Below, piece by piece: positions 14,015 to 27,990 of a DNA stretch of 64,000 nt. The DNA lies in assembly GCA_020746875.1 (NCBI GenBank), contig JAGTJL010000005.1:1922001-1986000 (forward strand), written 5' to 3'. The stretch comes from Rhexocercosporidium sp. MPI-PUGE-AT-0058. Taxonomy: Eukaryota > Ascomycota > Leotiomycetes > Helotiales. The position numbers and the translations under genes are program-made. Under the pieces are notes generated by a model that saw only the letters and a list, made by a program, of their open reading frames with translations, ran no database searches and was not told the DNA's origin. Numbering within the stretch: the stretch's first letter is position 1; each line of letters starts with the position of its first letter.

Positions 14015-15068
14015 CTTAATATAAATTACGTATTAAAATCTTTATTTATTTACTTCAGAAAGAAATTAAAAAGGATTTAAAAGATTAAAGATTAATTTAA
14101 ATTATAATTAATATACTCTGAACGTTTCGAATAGTAATTCCTTATCATTTAGACCTTATATAAAGTCTTTTTAAGCTTATTATCAGATGGAGTACTTCGT
14201 AAAGATTCAGGGAAAATATATTTAAAGAATAAATCTTTGGCCTTCGAAGAAGTCCAGAAAGAAAGCGTATATATTAAAGAAGTTATTTATAAGGGGAAGC
14301 AAAACGCCGGCGTAATTAAAAATATAAGTAAGACTGATTTTATTAATACCGTAAAAGCCTCGGCCCCTTTATGCTACGGGTCCGATTCCATACAGATAGA
14401 ATAGATAAGCGTGCACATAATACTTATATATAATATTATCTTAAATATTAAGCATCTTTTCGTTTTTGCTATTATCGCGCTCCTTTCTCTTAAAGCTTAA
14501 GGCTAATAATAAAAGTATTTTAATAATATTACCTCGTAGGCTAAAATACTTAATCCTTAATCGTAAGAAGTGATATAACATACGTAAGTCGGTACTTTTA
14601 ATAAGAAAGTACTTAAAATATTATAATCCGTGTATTTACTCGGTATAAATATAATAAGTTATATTAATCTTAAGGATTAATAACTAAGTATATTACGTAT
14701 AATAATGTAAATAATAATTAATATAAATAAAATATTATTTTTAGTTAAGCACGAAGCTCTTGTTTAATAGCAGACGTGCCAGTCTTATATAAAACATTCG
14801 TTTTCTTTAAATCTCCCCGGATCTTAAAATCTATAAAATCTTTTAAAATCTTAAAATCTATTACGTAACGTATAATCGCGGAAACCCGCGGTTATAATAC
14901 TATTATTAAGATTATATTATAAATAATTGTTTTAAGTATAAATAAGTCTTAGAACTCTATTAGCTCCTAAGAGCTACACTCCCAGGAACCACTCAGTTCT
15001 TAAGACTGCGCCAGCTCCTAGAACATTTCCTCCTGGGACTCGGTAGTCGCCTAAGAGCGTCCGTAACA
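14015..15068 (-). repeat. Degraded repeat; 14460-15068 is an LTR/leader-like segment of the family also at 36.2 kb
   Basis: The minus strand from about 14820 down to 14460 matches the plus strand at about 36260-36590 over several hundred bases, including 'aagagcttcgtgcttaac' and 'ataccgagtaaata', with RIP-type differences. The minus strand begins TGTTACGGACG at 15068, a plausible LTR start. The rest (14015-14460) is AT-rich with a partial plus-strand reading frame that I cannot name. Confidence 0.55.
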
Positions 15069-15287
15069 CTACTATAGCTTATTAGCCGCACCTTATATTA
15101 AACTTACAGGACCGAACTCTTGTAGTTTAATTAAAGACAATAAATCTTCCTAACCCGAAAATTTGTTCTTGTTAAATTACACTCTTATAATTAACACTTC
15201 CTTAAACTACTAGTGCTTTTCTCGTTTTCCCCTCCTATAACGTAAATAAGCAAATATTCTAGTATTTATTGACGATTATAACTAGAA

Positions 15288-16830
15288 CTAGTACTCCTCA
15301 TCCTTGTTCTCCTCGTCGTCATCGTGATGATGATGATGATGAGGAGGATAATTGTCAGACGGACAGTTGGAAATAGTGTCGATGTGCGACCCTTTACCAG
15401 GTATCACGTAGTCACCGCAAGAGACCTGCTTTGGAGTCTTGCTCTCCCAGCTCCCTCCATTGAATACAAGAACGACTTTACCGTCTGTATCAGGAATGAT
15501 CTGAATCGCTCTAGAATATCCGGTTCCATGCCCGCTATCAACTCGCTTCCAAGCCTTCGGATCCCCATAGGCTGTGTTGATGAAAAAAGACTCTTCGTGA
15601 CTTGCAGTGAGAAGTATCGTACCGTTCTTACCTCCAGCTGGAGACCATAGAACCTGTGGTGCTGATGCTAGGTGACATCGGAGTTAGCAATTGCCCCAAT
15701 GAAGATGCCTCGAGAGGAAGATGAGACAAATCTCCAAAAAAAACTTGAGACATTCCAGTAAGGAAGTTCTGGGCCCCCGGGATACCTACATGCTGTTGTA
15801 TTATCGGCTGTTATAGATACGATCGGGAACTGCTCCGCTTTGTCGAATTCAAAAGGAGAATCGGCAATGCGGTAATGTACAGGTTGATGGGCATATGCAG
15901 GAAACCCCTGGATCTTATCAACTTCGTAGGCGAAAATGAACTTGCCATTTCCCATCTCCGCGATGCTTGTCATGCCGGGGCGGATCGTATAGTTTGCGTC
16001 TCTGGCATCATTCACTATGGGCCCCCAGTGTACGAGATCGGTACTGGTCTGGTGAGCAAGCTTTTGAGAGTGTAACTTGTCTCGTGAATCGGAGTAGAAG
16101 TAACCGAGATGGTTGTCGTAGGCCATGATGAATGGCTCCCAAACGGAGGTACCTCCGTTATTGGTATCTGGTCGGCCACCTTTTGCTACGGTAGAAACGT
16201 ACCTCCAGGTTATACTAGTAGTGATTTAGTACACAAAGACTGACTAAAAAAGGATGGCTGCATGCATACCCTTTATCAAGACTGGCATGTAGTTCAAGTT
16301 CTGTAGCATTGCCGTTCCAGGCATTGCCAGCCATGAGAATTGTACCAGCAGGGTAAATGCCAAATGTCTGACCAGTCTCGTAGAGAAAGGGCTGGGCAAT
16401 GGCGGTATAGTTTGGTTTGTTGAAGTACACTTTGGACAGCGAGGTCCATGTCCGCCCGTAGTCCAGAGATTTGTAGACTGGGAGGTATGTTTTGTTGGGA
16501 GCGCTGAAAGACCATGTCGAAAGTAAGACATTATCTTCCTCGCAATTTTGGTTCAGTAGCAGAACTCTCCCGTAAAGTGTACCTCGGTTCTGCCATGTGG
16601 CTGGGGCAGCTAGTTAGGATGTTAGCATACATAACTTCAATATCTCGAGACTTGATCTCGGATCCTATATCAGGGAGAATTCGGGGCGAGAAAGATATAC
16701 TGTAAACAGTGACATTGTCAAAGGTGTCATATTTAGGCGGCGTGCTCTTTCGAGGGATAAAAAATTTGGGCCAGGCCGTGGCAAACCCAGCAAAAATGAG
16801 GACCAGCCAATGCAACAGGATTTTAGTCAT
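15288..16830 (-). CDS. Secreted Asp-box (BNR) beta-propeller protein, sialidase-superfamily / GH93-like
   Basis: Four exons (16830-16701, 16600-16270, 16214-15790, 15667-15288) give 421 residues. Introns have donors GTATAT, GTATGC and GTAGGT, and CTAAC-type branch sites precede the first and third acceptors. A hydrophobic N-terminus (residues 1-19, ending FATA) suggests secretion. Two Asp-boxes (S-x-D-x-G-x-T-W) are visible: SLDYGRTW (88-95) and SLDKGITW (150-157, split by intron 2). Other propeller motifs are GTSVWEPFIMAYD, RPGMTSIAEMGNGKF and VLWSPAGGKNGTILL. These match fungal BNR hydrolases, probably acting on extracellular glycans; exo-arabinanase (GH93) is a possible activity but is not shown. 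The C-terminus is unusual: six histidines followed by an acidic tail. The gene ends where the AT-rich block begins. Confidence 0.85.
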
Positions 16831-18111
16831 ACTGAACGTGCATGGATTCGATTTTGTTCAATTGAGTGGAATTGATCTAAGGTCTTATAGGGTTTTCTAC
16901 CGCAGTCTGGGTGTTAATTTATCGAATGTTCCCCTCTCGTGACGCATGTCAAGTACCTCTATGAATTATTCAAATAGCCATGCGCACCAATGGCGGGGAA
17001 GTGGCTAATTGTAAGCCTTTGCATCTGCACACTTGTCGTATTCGGGATGACATTCCACGGCTGGGTAATAGAGTAGGGTGCGGCTCGGCTACTCCAGTGT
17101 TTGGAAGAATAATTCGACATCATCATGCATAGTCTGGACGCGGTAGCCTTAATAGTTCAGGCTAGAGAACTCATGCGTGGAAGCAGATAAGTAATTAATG
17201 TTATAGTTGGAATCAAGAGAGCATTGATTTGATACTTCGTAGTTGGCTGCTGAAACGTGTCATTAAACCTCTTCGGGTACATCTTTTTCTATGTAATCAG
17301 GCTGTCCCTAACGGTACTACGTCCACGTAATCAGCTAGTAAACTCAGGAGGGTATTTTACATATTTACAGGAGAGGACATGGTCGGATATGGAACCCTGG
17401 TGAAGGGTAAGACATCAGCCGGAAAAATAACTGCGTGGTGGTATTGAGGGGTAATACTTCAACGGGACCCAAAGGCAAAAGCGATGACCAATGGCTTGCT
17501 AAAGCCAGCAACTAGTATAATATGTAATGAATTATCCAGGCCGGATGTCCTAAAGTATATTTAGTGTTGAAGACAGCAAAGTGTCAAGCGCTCAAGTACA
17601 CGCTACTTCCGATTCAAAAGTCGGTGGTTGGATGTTCTCATGCCTGCGTGCTGCTACTACGGAGAGTAAACAAGTGAAAGAGGAAGTAGTAATATTTGGA
17701 TAATTTGGTAGGTGTCAAAGGAGGACTGTGTATGTTATTGTTATTCTGAGGTCTTATACTGAAATGACAAATGTATTGTGACGTTATTTACCAAGTGTTG
17801 ATCTAAGAGTGGGTAATTACTACTATCAATTATTTGATTCCCATGGCGGCATTGGTAGCTTGAAAATTAATTATGTTTCCTTTCCAGATTACAACGTCTA
17901 GAGTAGAAAACACAGATGTAGGAAGTCAGGCTTGAAAATGTTCATTATTTCAAATACCGACTACAGTAGAGATTCCAACCTCACTGTATTACGGTATTAA
18001 GACCCTGAAACAAAGTGCGCTTCATATAAACCCATCACCCATGCACACTTGAGGTTTGACAAATATTATTAGGGATCCTTCCGACAGAGTCCTCTTTCCA
18101 CCTCCGCTCTA
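16831..18111. other. Intergenic, normal composition, no gene seen
   Basis: No open frame of useful length and no family motif is visible on either strand. It contains the upstream region of the Asp-box gene and the 3' side of the esterase gene. Confidence 0.6.
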
Positions 18112-19165
18112 CTACCCTAATGCCTCTTCGAAAGTTCCATACCATTCCGAACTCAAGTAATCCGCAACATCTTTCACTTCTTCGTCGCTCCACCAGTGTT
18201 CAAGACTCGCATAAGATTTGAAGTCCACGTTCACTCCAAGCTCCTCCAGGGTATCTTTCATCTGCAATCCCCACTGTAGCCTCACTTTGACATCCAACTC
18301 TCCATGGCCTGTAATGATCAGGTTGTCAGCTATTCCGCGCTTACACTCCTGTCGGGGGAACTTCTTGGAGCAAGATACACTGAGAAACTCAAGAACTAGG
18401 AAATGGCTACTGTCCGAAAATCGTACCAAGGAATACCGGCAAGTCTAAAGGGTTTAGATCATGACTCCAAAGATCGTCAACGGACTCAAACCCAAGCAGT
18501 TCCCGAACGTAGGCCATCGTCCTTCCTCGTTTCGTTGTAGTGTCGCTACCAGTGGAGACCTCCCCAGGCTGTCCAGCATGCTTTCTCGAAATGGCCTCCT
18601 TGATCTGACGTCGGAATGGCAGCCATCCACTTAGTCCAATGAACCCACCAAGACCATGCACAAACCCTCGCCGGTGTAATTCCCCACTCAGAAGGAGCAT
18701 AAGGCCCATTGCAGCCCCTTGGCTAAACCCGGCGAGAATCAATTTCGCTTCCCTCTTCTTGTCTCCATCGAGGAGTCCAATCTCGCTTCTTATCAGATCC
18801 GCAAGATGCAAGGAGCTTTCTCGCATGCCCTCGATCATTTCCATTTCACCCTTGGTCCGGTCTCCAAAATCGGTAATATCGAACCATGCGTTTGTTTCTC
18901 TTCCGTCAAATACGGTCGTCTTCTTCGGCGTACCAGTTGGAAAGACGAATTTACAGTTGGGAAATAAATCTGGAAAGGTGACCTCCTCCCGGGCTGCTTG
19001 GGTGACCGAGGGATCAATGAGAGAGGCGCATGGTGGTGAGAATCGGGTTGTTAGAAACGATTGCGCGAATCCAGGACCAGTTTGGGAGGTGCCGTGGAGA
19101 ACGATGAGTGTAGTTTTATGACGTGCAGTGGGAAATTTGACGTAGGGTTCAGGGTGGGTGGCCAT
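18112..19165 (-). CDS. Alpha/beta-hydrolase, phospholipase/carboxylesterase (acyl-protein-thioesterase-like) family
   Basis: Two exons (19165-18427, 18308-18112) give 311 residues. The intron (18426-18309, GTACGA...ACAG) joins ...LPVFLG to HGELDVKV. N-terminal LIVLHGTSQTGPGF holds the HG oxyanion motif, GFSQGAAMGL is the nucleophile elbow (GxSxG), GLSGWLPF follows, and HGELD plus LEHWW supply the expected Asp and His of the triad. The product would hydrolyse carboxyl, thio- or phospholipid esters in the cytosol; no signal peptide is seen. The start was chosen at MATHPEPYV, where family similarity begins. The frame stays open upstream to 19315 with two more ATGs, so a longer N-terminus is possible. 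The reading frame is intact although it lies near a RIP block. Confidence 0.87.
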
Positions 19166-19481
19166 GCTGAGAGCAGATTGAACTCCTTCTTCTTGCCAGG
19201 ATACCACGAGCGTCGCAAGGAACGAGGCTTGTCTTATATTATACGACGTGCCTTTCGATGACTCGGGGAAGTTACTTGGACAACGCATCTGTGACTCCGA
19301 AAGCGGCGTTTGCACTTTCCTGCGCTGTTTGTCAGACGATTGGCACGGCCGTGAGAATCTCTGGTCAATTTCTGGTCAGGGGAGGAATTTGCAAACAACC
19401 ATACATACACCTACCTACCTACCCAGGCAGGACAGGGTGCGTGGTTAGGTCGCAGGCAGCTTTCTCTTTGTTGATGGATTA
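19166..19481. other. Esterase upstream region
   Basis: Normal-composition sequence with short 'ctacctacctaccc' and 'ggcaggacagg' runs. No separate gene is supported; it ends at the left inverted repeat of the DNA transposon that starts at 19482. Confidence 0.5.
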
Positions 19482-20223
19482 AGTCCCCCACCTATCATTC
19501 CGATCACCCCGTGGTTCCGTTCACCCTTTACACCCAAAACAACGATTTTCGACCTTCTTTAATTATATCAAATATTAATAGAATCTTATAAAACTTTAAA
19601 TTTGGAACAATAAAATATAAATAATTAAGGATATAAATTATAAATTAGTTTAAATTACGTAATATTACATACTAAGTGTTTGAAATTTGATTTTTCGCTT
19701 ATTATACAAATTTACTAGTATAAAATTTATCTTTCTTTGTTTTTAAATTATCTTTATAAGTTATTATTAAAAATACTTAAAATTAAGAATTATATAAGAT
19801 TATATATAAATTTTTAAGTGCATCTCATTTTTAAGTTATTTGTTTCAGTAGTCTGTTTTTAATTAATTGAAATAGAAAATACGATATAAATAACCTGTAC
19901 GAGAAATATAAATTACTTAATAACTTAACAACCACCAATAGTAATATATTAAAATTTTGGAGTATAATAGTTTTAATAAATATTCTACCTATAGCTTTAA
20001 TTTTAAGTGTTTTTATCTATTAATTAAAGAGATATTTTGGGTATTTTTATTATATAAAAATTTGGATTTAATATTATAAAATATTACGTAATCTATAAGA
20101 TCTCTTCTTCTAATATGTCTATAAATAAAGTATAATAAGATTACTTATTGTAAAGTTTTATAATATTCTATTAATATTTGATATAATTAACAAGGAGTAG
20201 AAAATTACTGTTTTTGATGTGAA

Positions 20224-20365
20224 TGTCAGGGGGCGGTCGCACCTGCTCGCGCTGTAGCTATGCCTCTGCTTCTTAAAGGCACGCATCTTTTAAAAACTTG
20301 CCTTTATAAGTTTTAGATAATATAACGTATTCTCTTTTATTCTTTATTTTAATTATATTATAATA
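20224..20365 (+). repeat. 5' LTR of element C (RIP-mutated half)
   Basis: It aligns without gaps to 35416-35557. The first 60 bases are nearly identical, while the last 40 have changed almost wholly by C-to-T and G-to-A relative to the 3' copy, for example ending tataata against tgtgaca. Confidence 0.92.
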
Positions 20366-21520
20366 CTTTAAAACTTTTCTTTTTAAACGGCACGGCAAAG
20401 AGGTAATCGATCAGTACCCGACTCGCCAGGCTTAGAGCCCCTTTACTTAAGTTCCGCGGCAGACTCACGGCGAGGCATTTAATTAGCTATTACTTTTTTT
20501 ATACGATTATCGAGAAGAATAATACTAGGCGGGGTCATTAACTTAAAAGCAGTTAAACGGCTTTCGCGATTTTAAAGACGAGAATTTAGCGTCTAATTAA
20601 TAAGAAGACTTTTTACTAACGCCTTAAAACTTAATATTATAAACTCGGAAAATAAAGAGCTATTAAAAAAAGTAATTAATAATCTTAATTTCTAAGATAA
20701 ACTCTTCCTTTTTTTAATATAAATAAAATTAATTAATAACCGCGAAGATTTAAACCTAAAAAGCGATTTAAATATCTTAAGACATACCTTAATCGAAGAC
20801 AATATACGATAAGGAGGCAATTTAATAAGACATTCCTCTTCCTTAAGAAGAAGTTAAGCTATACTAATTCGATAAGAATTAGAAAGGACTTATAAGAACT
20901 CCTAAGACGAGCGACCTTCTTTACGGCGCCCTTACGGGGATTCCCTTTATTAATTATATTAATCCCAATACTCTCGTATATTATAAATAATAATTAATGC
21001 TTAACTCAAAGAGATTAAACGACTAAAGGAATTTAATAATAATATAATAATAAGGATTTAAGCCATAAAATAATAATAAATGGCAGGGTTTTTAATATTA
21101 AAAGGATACTTTAAAATAATATTAGTAATAAGTAAGGCCTTACCTTATACTTTTATAATAGCTCAACCGGCAAGAAGAGGTCTCTTACCTAGCCTCCGAG
21201 GTCCTCTAGTATTTTTAGGCTTTATATTAATATATTAAAATTATAACGTACTTTTATTAATTATAACTTAATAATCCGCTTTATTTTACTTAATAATTAA
21301 AGCACCGCCAGATTATCTCGTACGCTCTCGAGATCGCTTATGATTTAAGGTATCTTTTATATTTATACCGCTAAAAAATAATTTAAGGTTTTAAATCTTA
21401 AAAATAAAGGATTATATAATCGTTAAGGGGATCGTCGATTTCTTATTATAAGCTGCTACGGCGAGAGATTATATTTATACGCTTATTAAGAAACGAATAT
21501 AATTCGCTCGACTTAATAAA

Positions 21521-21775
21521 TATTACGGCTGGCTAGAGGTTGATACGGTATAAAAGATAGCTTTATATTTGGACTTAAAGCTACGCTCAGAATTAAAAAG
21601 AAAAGATAAAGAAAAAAAGAGAGCTTTTTATAAGAAAAAGCTTTAATATAAATATACAAAAGGTCCCCTTAGCTTTTCCCGATTAGGCTTAGCGCTATAA
21701 TTGCTATACTAAGGCGATGTTATAAGCGATACCGAGCTTACTCGGTTAGAATACGAAGCGCCAAGAATCGTAATA
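21521..21775 (-). repeat. LTR of copy B (left)
   Basis: It starts tattacggctgg and ends atcgtaata. It lacks the 'aaagcagcc' tandem array that lengthens both LTRs of copy A. Confidence 0.88.
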
Positions 21776-24700
21776 TTACCCTTTCTTCTTAAAGAACTGC
21801 GTTCGCGTAATTATAATTATAACCGTATTATCCTTTAAGTCGTTATAATCGTTAATATTAGCATTATAAGCCTCTAGCTATTTAGGAAGAGCTCTTAGCG
21901 GGCTTTTAACGTTAAAGTACTCGAGGTGGAATCGTCTAATTATATACGAAGCCGTTATAGTATTAAAGTATAAGTATTATTCCAGATCTTCGTCGGCGCT
22001 TAGTTACTTAATGCGGTAGAATAACTTATTCCGCACGACCTTAAAGCCGAGGATGCCTTTAATTTCTTACTCGTCTTATTTAAATAAAAGCTAAATAAGT
22101 GCCGGCGTAACTTTAACTTATTTAAGCAAAGAATTATCGATGTATTTATAGAACGAGTATGAATGAAAGATAAAGTAGATTAACTAGTTCTCTAGGAGCT
22201 TAACTCTTTAATTCTCTTCTTCTTTAACAACTATCTTAATAAAGCCGTATTATTTATCGAATAGCTTCTTTAAAGGCCGGTCGATATTCCAGTTCCGAGT
22301 GTCGACTAATATTAAGTCGCTAACGTCCTAATCGATAGCGCGTCGACTACGATTAGCTAAGTATTCTATTTTCTCTTATTAAGCTTTTAACGACGATTAT
22401 ATAACTTTTATAACTTCTTTTATACGTAAAGCGACTTATAAAGCCTCTTCGCGGTTAAGCTTCTCCGTTGCCGTAATAAGTAGTTCTGGGTTTATTAAGT
22501 CTTAAGAGATCTTCGGCTTTATGCCGTTAAGCAGCCGGAAAGGCGTAAAATTGCTAAAAGACTTATAAAATAAAATAAACTACGCGATATTTATAATAAA
22601 TAAGAAATCACTTTAATTATCTTAATAATAATAGTAAAAAAAGCGAAGCTATTACTTAATATATTAATTTATTACTTCGGTTTAGCCGTCGACGTTAAAA
22701 TTATATACCGTCGTTAATTTTACTTTAATATTAAAAATACGATAGTATTTTTTCTAAAAAAAGAAAACGAATTATAATCCGCGGTCCGAAAGAATTAAAT
22801 TCAGCATACCGAAGTAACGAATCCAATAAACGAGAAAGAAAGTAGCTATTTCTTTAATTATAATTATATCGTAGCAAGATATAAAAACCGGTTTCTTAAA
22901 TAAGCGGTTTATAATTATTATAATAAAATTATAATTACTCTTATTTAATAATAACTTCGTAAAATCTATCGTAAGATATTAATACGGCCGAGCAAGGATA
23001 AGCAAAAGATATAAGAAATTAAATATTTTATCTTTTTTAGTTTTTTATTTAAAGCAATTACAATTCGCGACGTAACGGCTTACGTTAATAGAAAAGCTAT
23101 TTTAATAATATTTATAACTTAATAATACTTTTATTTTCCCGATTTCGATATAAACGACTAAGAGTTGCGAGTATATATACTGTAATAACGACGTGCGAAG
23201 CTCCGGCGATTTTATAAGCACTTTTAGACGTTCTTAAAAAAGAAGCTTGCTATTAAATAACTCGTAATTTAAATCGTTCTCGCGAGCTCTTTATCGAAAA
23301 GGCTTTAATAAAAAAGACTCTTTATTAATTATAAGCACCTAATCGATCACGTCGTATTCGGCGATATTATAAGCAATTATAGAATTAAAGTCTAGCTTAT
23401 CTGAAGCAGATACTTTTAAGTCGATTAATATAAGATCTTATTTTAGAGCTTACTTTACCTCTTAATCGGCTTTTTAATCTGCTTCTTAATCTACTTCTTA
23501 GTCTACTTCTTAGTTTACTTTTACGGAAGCTAAAAAAGCGGCTAAAATAGCGGCCATACGATTACTTTATATATATCGCTTTATAATTTCCAATTAAGTA
23601 TTTTGCGCCGTTATCGAACGGAAAATGATTTCGTAAGAAAGAAGTATATTTAAATACTCTAATTAAGCGGTTTCGACTAAAGAACGTTTTTTTCTTAAAA
23701 GTATTTTATTTATTAATTCAGTTATTCGTTTAAAAAACCTCGCTTAGCATATTTCTCGATTAAGTAATCGCGACGGCTTAAAAGAATCGACGGCTATTAA
23801 CTGGAAGTCAGCGGTAATTAAAAGGTCGATTTTATCGTCCGTAATAAGTTACTGATTACGAATAGCTTACTTACGAGCCTCTATTATTATAAAGTCTTAA
23901 TCTCTTCGAGAGAGAGTATTAGCAAGAGTATTCGTAGTCCCGGTATAATATATAATTATAAAATAAAATTCCGCGAAAAACTCGGCTTAACGTGCTTATT
24001 TAGCCGTAAGATTTTTAATAATTATAAAATATTTTAAAGCTCGGTAATCCGTATATACGTAAACGTTCTTTTAAATACTTAATAATTTCAAGCAGTATTA
24101 CTTAAACGATTAGAAGATCGCTAATATCTTTTTATTATAAATTAAATAATTTAGCTCGGAATTCGTTATAATCTTAAAAAAGTAATTTATAAAATAGAAA
24201 ATGCCGTTCTTTTAAAATTAAAATAATACGCTAATAATAATTCTATTAAAAGAATCGGTCTTTAGCCGCGTTTATTTTATTAAGTTATAATAGCAAAAGA
24301 CCGGTATAAATTAAAAGGCTTCTCGAAGAGTTTCTTACGCGTTTTTATAAGCGTTATCGAAGTTAAAGGGCACGTCCTTCCCGGTAAGTATTATAAAAGA
24401 TTAAGCGATACAATTATAATTTTTAATAAACTAATAGTAAAAGTTATAAAAACTAAAGTAACTTTATACGTTACGTACGTTGCCGGCGTATTTCTAGTTT
24501 TTAATTACGTTAATTTTTTCTAAGTTTACTTTTATATTATTAATATTAATAATAAAACTTAAGAATTTTGTTTTTTATACGTTAAACTCGGATTTCTTTA
24601 TATCGGCTTAAAGTTTATATACTTATAATATTATTATAACTTTTTTAACGTATATTTCGTATTCTTTAGAGGTTAACGAATATATAAAGATATTATTTAT

Positions 24701-27700
24701 ATAAGCCGCGTAAAAGTCGTTTAAATACTTTATTAAAATATTATTAATAAATTATTAAAAAGTCGCCGAGCTATTTATAAGGCTAAAAGAAAAGACTTTA
24801 TACTTATATATATTATATTTAATACGGAAAGTCGTATAATTTTCGCTCTCGGAGGATATATGAATATAATAAAAGGCTTATTAAATATTAAGCTTTATAA
24901 AGACTTTTACTTTATAAATATAAGCTATTATCTTATTAATTAAAAGAATTAAATACGGGTCTTTCTTAGATAAAGCATTTAGCTTCCGGTAATTAATATA
25001 TAATCGGAGACTATTATTAGCTTTCTTAATAAAGAAGATAAAAGTCGTATATAATATATTAAAAAGTTCGATAAAACTTTTATATAAGTTATTAATAATA
25101 TATTACTTAGTTTCCGATAATTATTTTTTAATTATACGCCGGAGAAGTTTAAAGAATAAGTCGTTTTCTTTAATAAACTTAATCTAATAGTTTACGCTTT
25201 AGCGGTGCGCGAGTAACTCGTCGAAAGCTCGCCGGAAGAAGAAAGAAGTATACTTTTAATACTTTGCCGAGAGCTTCTTACTTATTAACTCGTCGTCTTA
25301 TACGTATTTGACTTTTAAGGCTTTTTCTAAAGTTAAGTCTCTATTTATTAATACGAGCTCGATACTTAACTAATCTAAGGCTTTTCGTCGACGGCGAGTC
25401 AACTCTTAGTCGATTTTATATACCGATATTACGAAAGTTTTTATCTTATTCTTTTTAGTTTTCTTAAATCGAAGGTATATCGTAAATATTACTATTACTG
25501 ATATTAAGAAGATCTCTGTAATAAGCGCCTTAAGCTAATAATTCGCTAAGGAAGCTTTATAAGCTTTTCTTACTTTAAGTAATAATCCCGGATTATAAGA
25601 TGTCGAAGGGTTTAATTAATCTTTTATAATATATAAGCGCTCCTTAACCTTTTTAATAAAGCTCGAGGGTCGAGTCGGCGAGACGCTAGTTATAAGTCGT
25701 ATAAAGACCTTAGACTTAAAGGAATCGTCGAGTGCCGTAATCCTAGCTTGCCTCCGGCGATAATTATTTAAATTTAGGAAAGCGTCCCTTCGTTCCGCAT
25801 CGAGCTAATAAGACTTAACGATTAGCTTATCGAAACGGTTAATATTAACGAAAACTCGCTAGTCGAAGTACGATTATACGGGCATATTTAACGGCTATTT
25901 TAACCGGTTGCGGTTCTTTATATATAATTACTTTAAGTCGTAATACTCGAGGAACTTCCGGCTAATTAAGACGTTAGTATTTCTTAAGTTAATTATTAAA
26001 AAAAGGAAATTAATTCGCCGGTAGTCGATAATTAAAATAAGTAAGATAATCGTATCGATTAGCTTGCCTTTCTTATTATTATAATTAATTAAGACGATTG
26101 ATTAAAAGAGTATTACGAAAGAAATATTAAATTACTTAATAAGTCAGTATGCGAAAGAAGTTTTAATTATATTGAAAATATTTGCTCCGTTATTAATATA
26201 TATAAGTATTTTAATAAAGAATTTATTCCTTCTTAATTTAATATTAATTAAGAATTATTATCTTTCGATAAGAATACGAAAATTAAATGCTAAGTTCTTT
26301 TATAAGTTATAACTTACGCCGAAGTATAAGTTTTTATTATAGCTTAAGAGTTTTTTAATAACTCGTTAGTCTTTAAATCTTCGCCGACGACTAACTCAGA
26401 AATTAACTTATTTAAAGCTTAGTCTCTTCGGCGCTTAAGGCAATCGCTAGCCTAATAGCCAGTCTTATTATAATAAAAGCAAGTATTAAAAGAGACGTCT
26501 TTAAGAGTAAGAGGCGATATAAGAGACTCAAGGCGGCGGAAGAATAAAGCCGAGGATAACGAGCGCGGGCGAACCTTTAATAATAGTCTATAAATTAATA
26601 TTAAAAGTCTTTATATTATTATAGCCGGCGTAAAAGAAATTACACGCCAGCCTTTCTTCTTAAAAATACCGCGCGCGTCGTAGCTATTAAAAGTAACGTT
26701 AGCTTAAGCCTTATGAATCGTTATAACTTTCTTTAATACGATATTATAAGATTTCCGGTCCGTAATAATTAAGAATTCGTCTAAAACCGTATAATTTCCG
26801 TTTATCTTATACTTCTTTATATAAATCATACGCTTAAGGGCCGGAGAAACCTTTTTGCATACGTCCTTAAATTAATAAAAGTAAGTAATTTTATTAATAA
26901 TAATATAAGAAGTAAATTTGATTTAAAAGTCGTTATAAATTATATTACTTATTAATAATTAATTATATATTCTTTTAGCCGCTTAAACTCGATTATAATC
27001 AAAGAATCGCTAATTTAAAGCCGTCAAAACGTCGGCGGCAGTTTCAAAAATACTAATAAATTCGGAGTTTATATATTAAAAGATAATAATCTTTATCTCG
27101 CTCGTAATATATCGGAAGTAAGCTTTAATTTATAATATTTTACTCTTAAAATTACTTAAGTACTTTTTTATAAATAGCTTTATTTTTATCTTTTAAGTAT
27201 TATACTCGATATCGCCCTTATAATCGCTAAAAGGGATACGGGAGTATTTAACTTTAAAAAGCTTTATAACTTAAACCGAATTATTTAACTTTAGCAAGTA
27301 ATAATCGGTAGTCGGCTGGAAGTCCGCCGTAAAAGCACGTACTAATCGATTACTCTAAGGGGAAGGAATGCGAGTCTCTTAGCAAAGGTTATTAAGAGTA
27401 TATTAATCGAAGGCTTACTTAATAGCGGCAGTAATAGCAGAGCTAACGGAGATCTTAATTAATTAATTTACTTTTGCTTATTAAGCGAGAGTAAAGCCCT
27501 TTATAATAATAGTAAGCTCTGGCGAAGCATCGAAGTAATTCTGAGGTTTGTCTTCTGAATCGGAATCGGGTTCTTCGAAGTTATCAAGTTCCTTTATAAG
27601 AGTCTCGACCGAAAGAATAAAAGTATCGGTAAAGCTCAGCCGTAAAAAGGCGCTTCTTTCTCTAGAGCTTCGCCGACGAGGGAAAGAAGTCGGAAGTAAT

Positions 27701-27990
27701 AATAGCACGGGATAAAGAAGTATTTAAGAATATTAATCGATTTATTAATTAAATATAAGTCGACGTCGAAGTTCGAATAGCGCGCGTTAAATTATATAAG
27801 GCAAGTTAACGGCAAGGAGTTTTTTAGCTTTCTTTAAAGCAATCTATTATTAATAAAAAAGTACTTATTTATTAAATAAGCTAAAGTATTAAAATTCGTC
27901 GTCGACTTATTATAAAAACAAGAAGACGTAACGCGCAAGACTTAGTAAGATATAACGCTTTATAACGAAGAAGTTCTTAATCTTTTCTTA

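Noticed and set aside
15668..16126. Asp-box gene as a frameshifted pseudogene
   Set aside because: The apparent frame breaks are three introns with good splice signals. After splicing the frame is open for 421 residues and family motifs join correctly.
18639..19121. 160-residue plus-strand frame
   Set aside because: It is the shadow of the esterase gene on the opposite strand; the esterase frame carries clear catalytic motifs.
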